Below, piece after piece: positions 1 through 7,401 of a DNA stretch of 16,122 nucleotides; within the stretch, counting starts at the first letter, position 1, and each line of letters begins with the position of its first letter. The notes under the pieces were generated by a model, which searched no databases, had not been told where the DNA came from, and saw nothing but the letters and a program-made list of their open reading frames with translations. A program made the translations under genes and the position numbers. Source of the stretch: an uncultured Ruminococcus sp. (GTDB lineage: Bacteria; Bacillota; Clostridia; Oscillospirales; CAG-272); assembly GCA_902765885.1 (NCBI GenBank), contig CACXBN010000088.1:1-16122 (forward strand). Reading direction: 5' to 3'.

Positions 1-1
1 T

Positions 2-454
2 AAAGACCAGATAAAAGATTATCTAGTGAAACTCCTTAACAAGGATGCATTTGACAGAACAGGTCTGATTTACGGTATCGGTCACGCAGTATATTCCCTT
101 TCTGACCCGAGATGCGAAATTCTTAAAAGTTATGCTAAAGATATTTCAATAGAAAAAGGGAGAGAAAAGGAATACGTTTTATATGATACAGTCGCAAAAC
201 TCGCACCTGAGATCATAGCTGAAAAAAGAAGGATATATAAAGGGGTCAGTCCGAATGTGGACTTCTATTCAGGCTTCATATACCACATGCTCAACATTCC
301 GATCGAGATGTTCACTCCTCTGTTTGCGATATCACGAGTTGCGGGATGGAGCGCTCACAGAATAGAGGAGATAAAAAACGAAGGAAAGATTATAAGACCT
401 GCATATATCAATGTAAAAGAACAAAAAGATTATATAAAAATGACGGAAAGATAA
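2..454 (+). CDS. gltA: Citrate synthase, C-terminal part (5' end outside window)
   Basis: Citrate synthase condenses oxaloacetate with acetyl-CoA to citrate in the cytoplasm. The reading frame is open to the left edge from base 2, so the GTG at 26 is an internal valine codon and not the start. About 150 codons are visible. They carry the two C-terminal active-site signatures of the family: the GIGHAVY motif, with the catalytic His at visible residue 28, and NVDFYSG, with the catalytic Asp at visible residue 87. The conserved helix FTPLFAISRVAGWSAHRIEE follows. The 59-residue His-Asp spacing fits the family. The stop at 452-454 is followed at once by a terminator, so this is the last gene of its transcript. 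A 2-methylcitrate synthase cannot be excluded from this fragment. The symbol is by homology only. Confidence 0.93.
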   Translation, partial: KDQIKDYLVKLLNKDAFDRTGLIYGIGHAVYSLSDPRCEILKSYAKDISIEKGREKEYVLYDTVAKLAPEIIAEKRRIYKGVSPNVDFYSGFIYHMLNIPIEMFTPLFAISRVAGWSAHRIEEIKNEGKIIRPAYINVKEQKDYIKMTER

Positions 455-460
455 AAAAAT

Positions 461-496
461 GACTGCGGCAAAACAAAATCTGCTGCAGTCTTTTTT
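461..496. terminator. Bidirectional intrinsic terminator between convergent genes
   Basis: The stem pairs GACTGCGGCA (461-470) with TGCTGCAGTC (481-490), with one G-U pair on the plus transcript. The loop is ten bases. TTTTTT follows on the plus strand, and a run of seven A on the left gives a U-tract on the minus strand. It therefore serves both the citrate synthase gene and the UbiB-family gene that ends at 506. Confidence 0.88.
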
Positions 497-505
497 GCAT
501 GTTGT

Positions 506-2059
506 TCATTTGCTGCTTTTCGAGACGGCAATACCGGTCAGTATGAGCGAAACGACATCTGCCAAAATCAGAACCGGGATGATGATGCTGAGAAAACCTT
601 GATACGAAAGTGCTGAAATCATGGCATAGCTTATAATAAGAGAGGCTCCCAGTATAGCCAGAACTATCATCGTAATATATTGAAACTGAATTCTTTTCTG
701 TTTCTTTGAAAAATCAGTGACAGTTCCGAACTTGAGTTCATTATTGTTTATTCCCTTAAGTGCTGTAAGAACCTCAACAGGCAGTCCGACTATTTCATCC
801 ATGTTCATATATGCCGATACCAGCTGCTTCTTTAAATTCTGGCCAGATAATGAATCAAACGGATTGTTGAGATAGTAGTTTCTAAAAACTTCCGCTATGC
901 TGATCTCCGGACATATTTCTTCAAGCAGGCCTGCAAATGTCAGAATACTTCTGGCAAGCATGGAGACATCCCTCGGAAGTGTGATACCGTTTTCTGAAAG
1001 TATTTTCATCAGATCCGAGATGAAGTCCTTTATATCTATGTCATTTATCGATATGGTTTTATTTTTGTCCAGAATACTTTTAACCGCAGAATTCAGCGAC
1101 GGGAAATCCACGTCTCCGGATGACGTATTCAGTGTACACAGGACATTGGTTATTTCTCTGTAATTATCATCAAGAATATACTTTATACACCTTCCCAGCA
1201 GTTTCTGATTCTGTGCGGAAAGATATCCGGTTTCACCGAAATCGAGGTAGACGATGCTTCCCTCTTCGATCTTGATGTTTCCCGCATGAGGATCAGAGTG
1301 GTAATACCCGTCATCTATTACCTGCTTTACATAATTGTCCGCAAGTTTTTCACCTATTTCATGAATGTCATATCCAGCTTCTTTTAGCTTATCGCATTCA
1401 TTAATGCGAAACCCGCCGATATATTCCATAGTCAGCACATCAGATGTGGTATACTCATGGTAAACTTCAGGAACTTTTATGTATTTCAGTCCGCTGTTGT
1501 TCTTTGAGAACTCTTCCATGTGCTGGGCTTCCAGAAGAAGATTCATCTCGTCGTTAAGCGTGATCTCCAGATCCTCTATCAGTGAATTTACATCAGTTAC
1601 AGAATCAATGAATTTATCGATCCTGAGGACTTTGACGAGATTTCTTATGAGTTTCATATCTGTCGCGACCGTATCTTTTATACCGCTGCGAAGTATCTTG
1701 ACTGCAACCTCGGTACCGTCTTTAAGTACAGCATGATGTGTCTGGGCAATGGATGCGGATCCAAGAGGAACTTCATCAACAGACGCGAAAACATCCTCGT
1801 AATTCTCAAATTCCTCGTTTAGAATTGATTTGACATTTTCGAAATCCATAGGTTTTACGGCAGTCAGCAATTTTTTGAATTCCGTTCGGTATTCTTCCGA
1901 GACGAAATCATTTCTCCCTGACAGTATCTGACCTATTTTTATGAATGTCGGACCCAGCTCCTCAAGAATGCACCTTATGTTTTCAGGTGTTCTGTTTCTT
2001 GGAAATTCATGTTTGTGAAAAACCTTGATTATCTCATGTAATCTAGAGCTTTCCTGCAT
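506..2059 (-). CDS. ABC1/UbiB/AarF-family protein kinase-like membrane protein
   Basis: A 517-residue member of the ABC1/ADCK/UbiB atypical kinase family. Characterised relatives act as ATPases or kinases linked to isoprenoid-quinone biosynthesis. In order it has the family-specific KxGQ motif (KIGQ, 41-44), an Ala-rich-loop equivalent of the P-loop (GSASIAQTH, 100-108), a VAVK lysine (Lys121), the catalytic-loop motif HSDPHAGN (254-261) and the metal-binding DFG (273-275). Two hydrophobic segments at about 458-510 look like the usual C-terminal membrane hairpin. All expected active-site motifs are present, so it is probably catalytically competent. Its ATG overlaps the upstream gene's stop (TAATG, sharing one base) and no strong Shine-Dalgarno sequence precedes it, so it is probably translationally coupled. 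The substrate in an anaerobe is unknown, and a ubiquinone role is unlikely. Confidence 0.92.
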   Translation of the reverse strand: MQESSRLHEIIKVFHKHEFPRNRTPENIRCILEELGPTFIKIGQILSGRNDFVSEEYRTEFKKLLTAVKPMDFENVKSILNEEFENYEDVFASVDEVPLGSASIAQTHHAVLKDGTEVAVKILRSGIKDTVATDMKLIRNLVKVLRIDKFIDSVTDVNSLIEDLEITLNDEMNLLLEAQHMEEFSKNNSGLKYIKVPEVYHEYTTSDVLTMEYIGGFRINECDKLKEAGYDIHEIGEKLADNYVKQVIDDGYYHSDPHAGNIKIEEGSIVYLDFGETGYLSAQNQKLLGRCIKYILDDNYREITNVLCTLNTSSGDVDFPSLNSAVKSILDKNKTISINDIDIKDFISDLMKILSENGITLPRDVSMLARSILTFAGLLEEICPEISIAEVFRNYYLNNPFDSLSGQNLKKQLVSAYMNMDEIVGLPVEVLTALKGINNNELKFGTVTDFSKKQKRIQFQYITMIVLAILGASLIISYAMISALSYQGFLSIIIPVLILADVVSLILTGIAVSKSSK

Positions 2060-2373
2060 TACTCTTCACTTTCTTTGTCTTTGATCCCGAGTGCTTCTAT
2101 TATTTCCTTCTTTTCTTCATCTGTCATATTTCTGATGGCATTCAGAATATCCTCTTTTGTAGTTTCTTCAGAAACTTTTTCTCTGATCTTTTCCTTAATG
2201 TTTCTTTTAAGTTCTTCATTTTTGATCTTTCCCGATGAATAAAGTTCCTTACCTTTTTCGAAAAGCTGGTTTTTCAGTTCAAGTGCTTTTTCACCCGTAA
2301 GAGAAAGAGCGCCAAGGCCGAGGAGCAATACATCTTTTATATCTTCTTTTATACCGTTGAGTTCTTCTTTCAT
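2059..2373 (-). CDS. Small phasin-like helical protein, partner of UbiB-family gene
   Basis: A 104-residue protein predicted to be almost all helical. It has a short non-polar segment near the N-terminus (DVLLLGLGALSLTGEKA) followed by charged Lys/Glu-rich amphipathic helices, probably a coiled coil. This pattern resembles the phasin / PHA-granule-associated family, small members of which often sit directly upstream of AarF/UbiB genes in Clostridia. I chose the ATG at 2373 because an AGGAGG lies eight bases upstream of it. The frame stays open to 2493, but the extra 40 residues lack a ribosome binding site and would cover the promoter. Its stop overlaps the start of the UbiB gene, which points to a joint function, perhaps membrane association or regulation of the kinase-like protein. 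There is no direct evidence of PHA binding. Confidence 0.8.
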   Translation of the reverse strand: MKEELNGIKEDIKDVLLLGLGALSLTGEKALELKNQLFEKGKELYSSGKIKNEELKRNIKEKIREKVSEETTKEDILNAIRNMTDEEKKEIIEALGIKDKESEE

Positions 2374-2401
2374 TGTTATGTCCTCCTGACATTTTTTATA
2401 T

Positions 2402-2430
2402 ATTATATCACTTAAAATCACATGTTTCAT
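2402..2430 (-). promoter_or_regulatory. Promoter of the phasin-like/UbiB operon
   Basis: On the minus strand a perfect TATAAT (2407 to 2402) is preceded by TGA, making an extended -10 element (TGATATAAT). The -35 at 17-base spacing (ATGAAA, 2430 to 2425) is poor, which an extended -10 can tolerate. The resulting leader would be about 20 bases and would leave the AGGAGG of the phasin-like gene intact. Confidence 0.6.
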
Positions 2431-2497
2431 GAACAAATTGTTTTCTTTATATATTATTTGTTCTTTTTTAAGTATGTAAAAATATAGAAACACAATA

Positions 2498-2516
2498 TAC
2501 GCTATTTTTAAGCGTA
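2498..2516. repeat. Short inverted repeat beside the sugar-operon promoter
   Basis: TACGCT (2498-2503) and AGCGTA (2511-2516) form a perfect 6-base inverted repeat with a 7-base AT spacer. It ends four bases before the -35 of the sugar-operon promoter and lies between two divergent promoters. It could be a small operator or a weak hairpin. No regulator is encoded nearby. Confidence 0.35.
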
Positions 2517-2520
2517 ATTA

Positions 2521-2549
2521 TTGACATTAAAAACGAAATATGCTATCTT
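2521..2549 (+). promoter_or_regulatory. Strong sigma-A-type promoter of the sugar-metabolism operon
   Basis: A perfect -35 TTGACA (2521-2526), a 17-base spacer and a -10 TATCTT (2544-2549) preceded by TGC give a near-consensus promoter with an extended -10. The predicted start is near 2556, leaving a leader of about 60 bases before AGGGAGG (2605-2611) and the ATG at 2619. No terminator or riboswitch was recognised in the leader. Confidence 0.8.
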
Positions 2550-2618
2550 AGCCATAGTAGGAAAACGATTAAATCATTCCGAAAAATTTTTAATAAATCG
2601 GACTAGGGAGGACAATCC

Positions 2619-4427
2619 ATGCCGGTATATGAATCTACCAAAAATGCAGACAACAAAATAGTTATTTCTGCAGAAAACAGGGATTCCGTAGTTTTCGGTT
2701 GGGACAAAGTTGTTGCGGCTCTCGCTGATAAAGACGCCAAAACAATTGCACTCGACGGATGGTACGGCATCAACTATGAAAAGATAGCAAAAGCTCTCAG
2801 CGCAAAGCTGGAGAGCAAGGGCAAAAAGACAGTTCTGTGCCCGGCTTACACTCTTTTCAAATCAAGAGAAGAAATAATCGCCTATAATCAGCCGTTCGTA
2901 ACAGATGACCCGGGATTCGGAAAAGTCAACAAATTCGGCGTTATAGAAGATATTATGGATGAATCCAAAATCAAAGCTGCCCACGATGCACTTGCATCAG
3001 CCGGAGACAAAGTCGTTATCATTTACGGTATGGGCGCTGCAATCAAGGCCTTCGAAGACGTTCTGGATGTTAAATGCTATGTTGACAATACTCACCAGAA
3101 AGTTCAGTGGGATATGTGGACCGGCAAGCTTCCTACATTCGGATGCGCCGAGCCGACAAAAGATTACGGTTGGAAGGAATACAACTATTCCGATTATTAC
3201 CTGCTCAAACGTCAAAAAGATTACATGTATCAAGTAATGGATTATTACATCGAGAACTATTTCGAAGACGATCTTGTTCTTGTTCCGAGAAAAGCATATG
3301 ACGAAATAATGTCCACTCTCGTTAAATATCCTATCCATGAAGTCAAGATTTTCAGCCCGGGTCCATGGGGAGCATACCGTTATCTCCAGATGGATTACGG
3401 TGTAGAAGGACTTGCAAACAACGCATGGAACAAGATAGCCGGACCGGAACTCCGTATTCTCATAGACTTCGGCGGAGAAAGAAGCATTTCAATGCCGATG
3501 CTCAACGCAATGCAGTACGGCAAGGAACTTGTCGGCGAACTCATCGACAAGAAATATCCCGGACTCTTCCCGCTTGATATCTGGCTTGATGACGGATGGC
3601 ATCCAACCCGTCAGCCTGCTGAAAGAATAAGCATGCCGATGCACATCCACCCGAGTAGCAAATATGTTGAAGATCATTTTGATGAACCTCTCGGAAGATA
3701 CGAAACATATTACATTGCAGAAGCATATGAGGGCGCAAACACATGGATGGGCTTCAAGGATGACGCGGACACCGAGGAATGGGAACGTCTCTGCGAAGAT
3801 TCACAGAACATCAAACCTATCGAAAACTGGAAAGATTTCATTGCAAACTGGAAGAGCAAGGAAGGCGACCTCTATCTTATCCCGCCGGGAACAATGCACG
3901 GACATGGCGGTAACCAGATGGTTCTTGAGATGGATACCAACCCGAGTATCAACGGTACCGAATATTCGTTCTTCGAATATGACTTTGCAAGACATTCATG
4001 GGATGATGAAAAGAAGACCATGACCGGCAAACCCCTGAAGATGCACCTTGAACATGGCAGAAACATGGAAAAGACCAGACGTGAATCCTGGGTAAAGGAT
4101 CACCTGCTCTCAACTCCGGAAGTTGTTAAATGGACTCCCGAATATTATATTGACAGATACAAGAGCTATTCCGTAATGCCATACCATGTTGAAAGAATCC
4201 ATTTTGAAAAGGTCGGTGAGTATTCGACTGAAGGTAAGTTCATGCATATGGTAACACCTACCGTAGGAACAAAGATTACTCTCAGATCAAAGACACATCC
4301 TGAATACAAAGCAGAATGTGACAAATTCTCAACGCTCGTAGTTCCTGCATCATTCGGCGATTATGAACTGATCAACGAAGAAGGCGGAAGAGTCACCTGC
4401 GTAATAGAAAGATGGAAACAGGGCTAA
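2619..4427 (+). CDS. Two-part protein: kinase-like N-terminal region plus type I mannose-6-phosphate isomerase-like cupin
   Basis: A 602-residue, probably cytoplasmic protein. Residues 320-600 resemble type I phosphomannose isomerases. MHIHP (341-345) aligns with the family's metal-binding QVHP, so the usual Gln ligand is His342 and His344 is kept. YETYYIAEA (361-369) carries the Glu ligand (Glu362). GDLYLIPPGTMHGHG (416-430) matches the GDvfxIPaGTvHaxG strand with His427. The N-terminal 300 residues resemble a uridine-kinase-like nucleotide-binding fold in pattern (hydrophobic strand, DGWYG, helix, KKTVLCPA, later VVIIYGMGAA). However, there is no Walker A GxxGxGK[ST], so this part is probably non-catalytic. 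Known ManA proteins are much shorter (about 300-400 residues). As first gene of the operon it is preceded by AGGGAGG seven bases before the ATG. It probably binds or isomerises a sugar or sugar phosphate, but mannose-6-phosphate as substrate is not established. Confidence 0.8.
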   Translation: MPVYESTKNADNKIVISAENRDSVVFGWDKVVAALADKDAKTIALDGWYGINYEKIAKALSAKLESKGKKTVLCPAYTLFKSREEIIAYNQPFVTDDPGFGKVNKFGVIEDIMDESKIKAAHDALASAGDKVVIIYGMGAAIKAFEDVLDVKCYVDNTHQKVQWDMWTGKLPTFGCAEPTKDYGWKEYNYSDYYLLKRQKDYMYQVMDYYIENYFEDDLVLVPRKAYDEIMSTLVKYPIHEVKIFSPGPWGAYRYLQMDYGVEGLANNAWNKIAGPELRILIDFGGERSISMPMLNAMQYGKELVGELIDKKYPGLFPLDIWLDDGWHPTRQPAERISMPMHIHPSSKYVEDHFDEPLGRYETYYIAEAYEGANTWMGFKDDADTEEWERLCEDSQNIKPIENWKDFIANWKSKEGDLYLIPPGTMHGHGGNQMVLEMDTNPSINGTEYSFFEYDFARHSWDDEKKTMTGKPLKMHLEHGRNMEKTRRESWVKDHLLSTPEVVKWTPEYYIDRYKSYSVMPYHVERIHFEKVGEYSTEGKFMHMVTPTVGTKITLRSKTHPEYKAECDKFSTLVVPASFGDYELINEEGGRVTCVIERWKQG

Positions 4428-4451
4428 TAACAAAAACTATCTGAAAATTTG

Positions 4452-4479
4452 GAGGGTGTCCTTTCGACAGGATACCCTC
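4452..4479 (+). promoter_or_regulatory. Intercistronic stem-loop, possible attenuator or mRNA stabiliser
   Basis: GAGGGTGTCCT (4452-4462) pairs with AGGATACCCTC (4469-4479) through 11 base pairs including one G-U, with the loop TTCGAC. It is followed by TTAAATATATT and not a true U-run, so it is a weak terminator at best. It lies between the PMI-like gene and the deacetylase gene and could lower downstream expression or mark an RNA-processing site. Confidence 0.6.
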
Positions 4480-4517
4480 TTAAATATATTATCACTTGAT
4501 AAGGAGACAAGAGAAAT

Positions 4518-5237
4518 ATGAATATACTGGCAATCGGTGCACATCCCGATGATGTGGAGGAATACTGCGGCGGAACACTGGCTAAATATGCTAAACAGGG
4601 CCACAAAGTTTTTACGGCAACCGCAACGAACGGCAATATCGGTTCAGCAACACTTCCGATGGATGAAATAGCTAGAATACGTAAAGAAGAAGCGAGACGC
4701 GCTGCTGCTCACATAGGTGCAGAATACATTTGCCTCGATTACAATGATGAAATGTTTTTCGAAGACAGAGAAGCAAGAATTGCATTTATCGATCTTGTAA
4801 GATACTGTCAGGCTGATATTATTTTAACCCACAGTCCCAAGGACTACAATCCTGATCACGAACTGACGAGCAAGATCGTTACTGATATCGCGGTCATGAT
4901 CCCCATTGCGAAAATACCCACAAAGAACAAACCAGTAGACAAAATTCCGATCATCGTATATTTTGAACCTGTAAACGGAATAGGATTCATTCCTACAGAA
5001 TATGTGGACATAACAGAGGAATTCGAAACCAAAAAGGCTATGCTTTATGAACACAAGAGCCAGATAACATGGATGAAAGACAATTACGGCGATGTTCTGT
5101 CTGATAAAGACAACTACATGTCCAGTATAGAAATAATAAATAAATACCGCGGACTGCAATGCGGAGTGGAATATGCCGAAGCATTCAGAATGGCATATGA
5201 TGCATACAGAGTCGTTCCCCGCAGAGTCCTTCCCTGA
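4518..5237 (+). CDS. PIG-L family (LmbE-like) zinc-dependent N-deacetylase
   Basis: A 239-residue cytoplasmic member of the PIG-L/LmbE family. These zinc enzymes remove N-acetyl groups, usually from N-acetylglucosamine conjugates; MshB, BshB and GPI PIG-L are examples. The N-terminal AHPDDVE (8-14) supplies His9, Asp11 and Asp12. A second motif, THSPKDYNPDHE (104-115), supplies the third zinc ligand (His114). A SQITWM stretch follows in the C-terminal half, and the length is typical. AAGGAG (4501-4506) precedes the ATG. The gene is separated from the PMI-like gene only by a stem-loop, and the next start lies five bases after its stop, so it belongs to the operon. Without BshA/BshC or MshA/MshC neighbours a thiol-cofactor role is less likely than deacetylation of an acetamido sugar. 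The substrate is unproven. Confidence 0.9.
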   Translation: MNILAIGAHPDDVEEYCGGTLAKYAKQGHKVFTATATNGNIGSATLPMDEIARIRKEEARRAAAHIGAEYICLDYNDEMFFEDREARIAFIDLVRYCQADIILTHSPKDYNPDHELTSKIVTDIAVMIPIAKIPTKNKPVDKIPIIVYFEPVNGIGFIPTEYVDITEEFETKKAMLYEHKSQITWMKDNYGDVLSDKDNYMSSIEIINKYRGLQCGVEYAEAFRMAYDAYRVVPRRVLP

Positions 5238-5242
5238 TTAAT

Positions 5243-6082
5243 ATGAAAGACAGTATCAAAACAAGAGAAGGATACAATCCAAGGCTGGGCAAGTGTCTCT
5301 ATGCAAATAATGGAATTATTGAAATAGAAATTCCCGAGGAAATAGGCTTTCGCATTACTTCATTTTCATTCATTAACGAAAAAAATGTTTTCTTCGAACA
5401 ACCTGAAGAAGACAACTTTTTCGTAAGTGAAAACGGCTGGAGGATCTACGGAGGACACCGGTTGTGGGTCGCACCCGAATCAGATAAAACATACTGGCCG
5501 GACAACTTACCTGTAAGCATTGAAGTGCATGAAACCGAAATTATCGTGACTCAGCCTGAAGATGGTTACAACAACATCATAAAATCGGCAAAAATTTCTT
5601 TTGAAAACAATTCCCTGTTTATAGAACATCACGTCAGAAACATCTCAGAGGAACCGCTGAAAATGTCCATCTGGGTTGTAACTTCAATGGCTCCGGGAGG
5701 GACAGAAACCGTTAATATGGAACTCAGAGACGGAGGAATGGATCCTTGGACGGTTATATCCGCATGGGACTACACTTCTCTTTCCGATCCCAGGGCCACA
5801 TTTAAAAGAGATGTCATTACTATCAGACACCTTCCTCTTGACGAAAGGTTCAAGATCGGCATCGGTCATCCTAAATCTCCGGTGATATATACCAATAACG
5901 GAATAACCTTTTCAAAGTCTTTTAAAGTAGACAGAAAAGCCGAATATCCTGACGGAGGAGTTTCATACGAGACTTATTTTTCAAAATACATGATGGAAAT
6001 GGAGTCACTTTCTCCCCTCTGTGTTCTTGGTCCGGGCGAGGAAACGTGCCATAATGAAATACTATCTTTAAGTCATATTTAG
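5243..6082 (+). CDS. DUF4380 domain protein, aldose-epimerase (galactose mutarotase)-like
   Basis: A 279-residue soluble protein with the hallmarks of the uncharacterised DUF4380 family, which appears related to galactose-mutarotase-like beta-sandwich proteins. IYGGHRLW (68-75) and a TYWPDN stretch (83-88) make the conserved sugar-site signature. HHVRNISEEPLKMSIW (129-144) followed by MAPGG matches the later conserved strands. Mutarotase relatives interconvert sugar anomers or bind sugars. The predicted ATG lies only five bases after the deacetylase stop and no Shine-Dalgarno sequence precedes it, so translation is probably by coupling. Its place between a deacetylase and an isomerase fits a role in preparing the right anomer of a free or phosphorylated sugar, but this is inference. 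Family assignment is from motif memory, not a search. Confidence 0.82.
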   Translation: MKDSIKTREGYNPRLGKCLYANNGIIEIEIPEEIGFRITSFSFINEKNVFFEQPEEDNFFVSENGWRIYGGHRLWVAPESDKTYWPDNLPVSIEVHETEIIVTQPEDGYNNIIKSAKISFENNSLFIEHHVRNISEEPLKMSIWVVTSMAPGGTETVNMELRDGGMDPWTVISAWDYTSLSDPRATFKRDVITIRHLPLDERFKIGIGHPKSPVIYTNNGITFSKSFKVDRKAEYPDGGVSYETYFSKYMMEMESLSPLCVLGPGEETCHNEILSLSHI

Positions 6083-6096
6083 TTTGAGGTATCAAC

Positions 6097-7401
6097 ATGA
6101 AATCAAGAATAGCATGCGTAGGGCTTGCGCATCCTTTTGAAGTAGGGTACGATCAGGCCGGAAATCTTCTCAACACAACAGTAAAGACAATGTGCGAGTG
6201 CGGGGCCGACTGCTTTAATGTCGGCGTAATCATGCATGATCTTGAAACTGTCAAAAAAGCAGCAGAGATTCTCAAAGCGAATGAATTTGATATTCTGATG
6301 ATATGCATAGCGACCTGGAGTGAAGATCATCACCTTCTTGACCTGCTGTCATATACCGACAAACCGATCATACTCAGAGCTTTTCCCGCAGTTGACACAG
6401 GCTCTCTCTGCTGCGCGCATCAGATAGGCGCTGTATTCTGTGACATAGGAAAGAGTTATGAATTCGTATACGGCGAACCAGATGATGTTTCATGTGCTGA
6501 AAAGGCACTTCGTCTTGCCATACCGTATTCTCTTTCCGAAGTGATGAGTCATGTAAAGATGGGAACTATCGGAGGAAGAGTCAAAGGCATGACCGAGATC
6601 GCATATGATGAATTTGCGATTAAGGAAAAACTGGGCGCAAGAATAGTCAACATCGATGAAAAAGAGATGACCGGCGTGGTATCCGAGACAGATGACGCTG
6701 AAGCCGAAAAGCTGCTCGAAGAAAAAAAGTCGTCAATTCCACCTTGCAAAATATCATCAACGAAAGAAGGTCTCCTTGAGTCAATCAAATACTACAAAGC
6801 TCTTCGCGGACTTGTTGATGAATATGACCTTGAAGCACTTGCTGTAAAGTGTTACACCACTTTTATGGGAAAAGTATGCCTCGGTTATTCACTGCTTGCA
6901 GAAGAAGGGATAGTCGCGTCATGCGAAGGCGACGTCACCTCTGCCCTTGCAATGAAAATTCTATATGAACTGAGCGGAAAGCCCGTAAACAACACTGATC
7001 TCTTATATCTTGATGACACAAAGAACACGATTCTTTTCGCTCATTGCGGATCATCAGGATTTTCGATTGCAGGCGGAGAGATAGAACTTGCTCCGGTGCG
7101 TCTTGCAGAATCAGGTGTCTGCTGTAAATTCGTTATGGCTCCCGGCAAAGTAACGGCTCTGAACCTTTGCGGACACGGAGATAAATTCAGAATGTCCGTG
7201 CTTGTCGGAGATGCAATTCCGTGCGGAATGGAATTTCCGGGCAATCCGGTTGTAATCCGTTTTGATCAAAAAGTTGAAGACATTAACGAATGGATAATGA
7301 AAAACGGTATCGGACATCATTGGATGGTCGGATACGGTGACTGGTCGGATATCCTTGAAAAATACTGCAAAATGAGGAACATCCTGTATTACTCCATGTA
7401 A
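6097..7401 (+). CDS. L-fucose/L-arabinose isomerase-fold protein
   Basis: A 434-residue cytoplasmic protein with the FucI/AraA architecture. The N-terminal half has Rossmann-like strands and the CIATWSEDHHLLDLL stretch (70-84) typical of these isomerases. The C-terminal half carries CEGDVTSALAMKIL (276-289), the ELSGKPVNNTD segment (291-301), FAHCGSSGF (314-322) and GIGHHW (404-409). By analogy with E. coli FucI, the metal and catalytic residues are likely Glu277, Asp301 and His407 or His408; the 24-residue Glu-Asp spacing matches. It would therefore interconvert an aldose and a ketose with a divalent metal. It is shorter than E. coli FucI (about 590 residues) and closer to the general COG2407 group, whose members act on varied sugars, so the substrate is not called. 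A modest GAGG lies seven bases upstream of the ATG. It is the last gene of the operon. Confidence 0.82.
   Translation: MKSRIACVGLAHPFEVGYDQAGNLLNTTVKTMCECGADCFNVGVIMHDLETVKKAAEILKANEFDILMICIATWSEDHHLLDLLSYTDKPIILRAFPAVDTGSLCCAHQIGAVFCDIGKSYEFVYGEPDDVSCAEKALRLAIPYSLSEVMSHVKMGTIGGRVKGMTEIAYDEFAIKEKLGARIVNIDEKEMTGVVSETDDAEAEKLLEEKKSSIPPCKISSTKEGLLESIKYYKALRGLVDEYDLEALAVKCYTTFMGKVCLGYSLLAEEGIVASCEGDVTSALAMKILYELSGKPVNNTDLLYLDDTKNTILFAHCGSSGFSIAGGEIELAPVRLAESGVCCKFVMAPGKVTALNLCGHGDKFRMSVLVGDAIPCGMEFPGNPVVIRFDQKVEDINEWIMKNGIGHHWMVGYGDWSDILEKYCKMRNILYYSM

Noticed and set aside
2374..2493. Longer open frame (40 extra codons) upstream of the phasin-like protein
   Set aside because: It lacks a ribosome binding site and overlaps the extended -10 promoter at 2402-2410, whereas the ATG at 2373 has AGGAGG.
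2997..3338. 113-codon minus-strand frame inside the PMI-like gene
   Set aside because: It is a shadow of a well-supported gene on the other strand, with no ribosome binding site or recognisable protein.
3664..4023. 119-codon plus-strand frame in another register of the PMI-like gene
   Set aside because: It overlaps the most conserved cupin motifs, and its translation is unlike a folded protein.
4518..5237. PIG-L protein as BshB of bacillithiol synthesis
   Set aside because: There are no BshA or BshC homologues nearby, and the neighbours are sugar isomerase-type genes.
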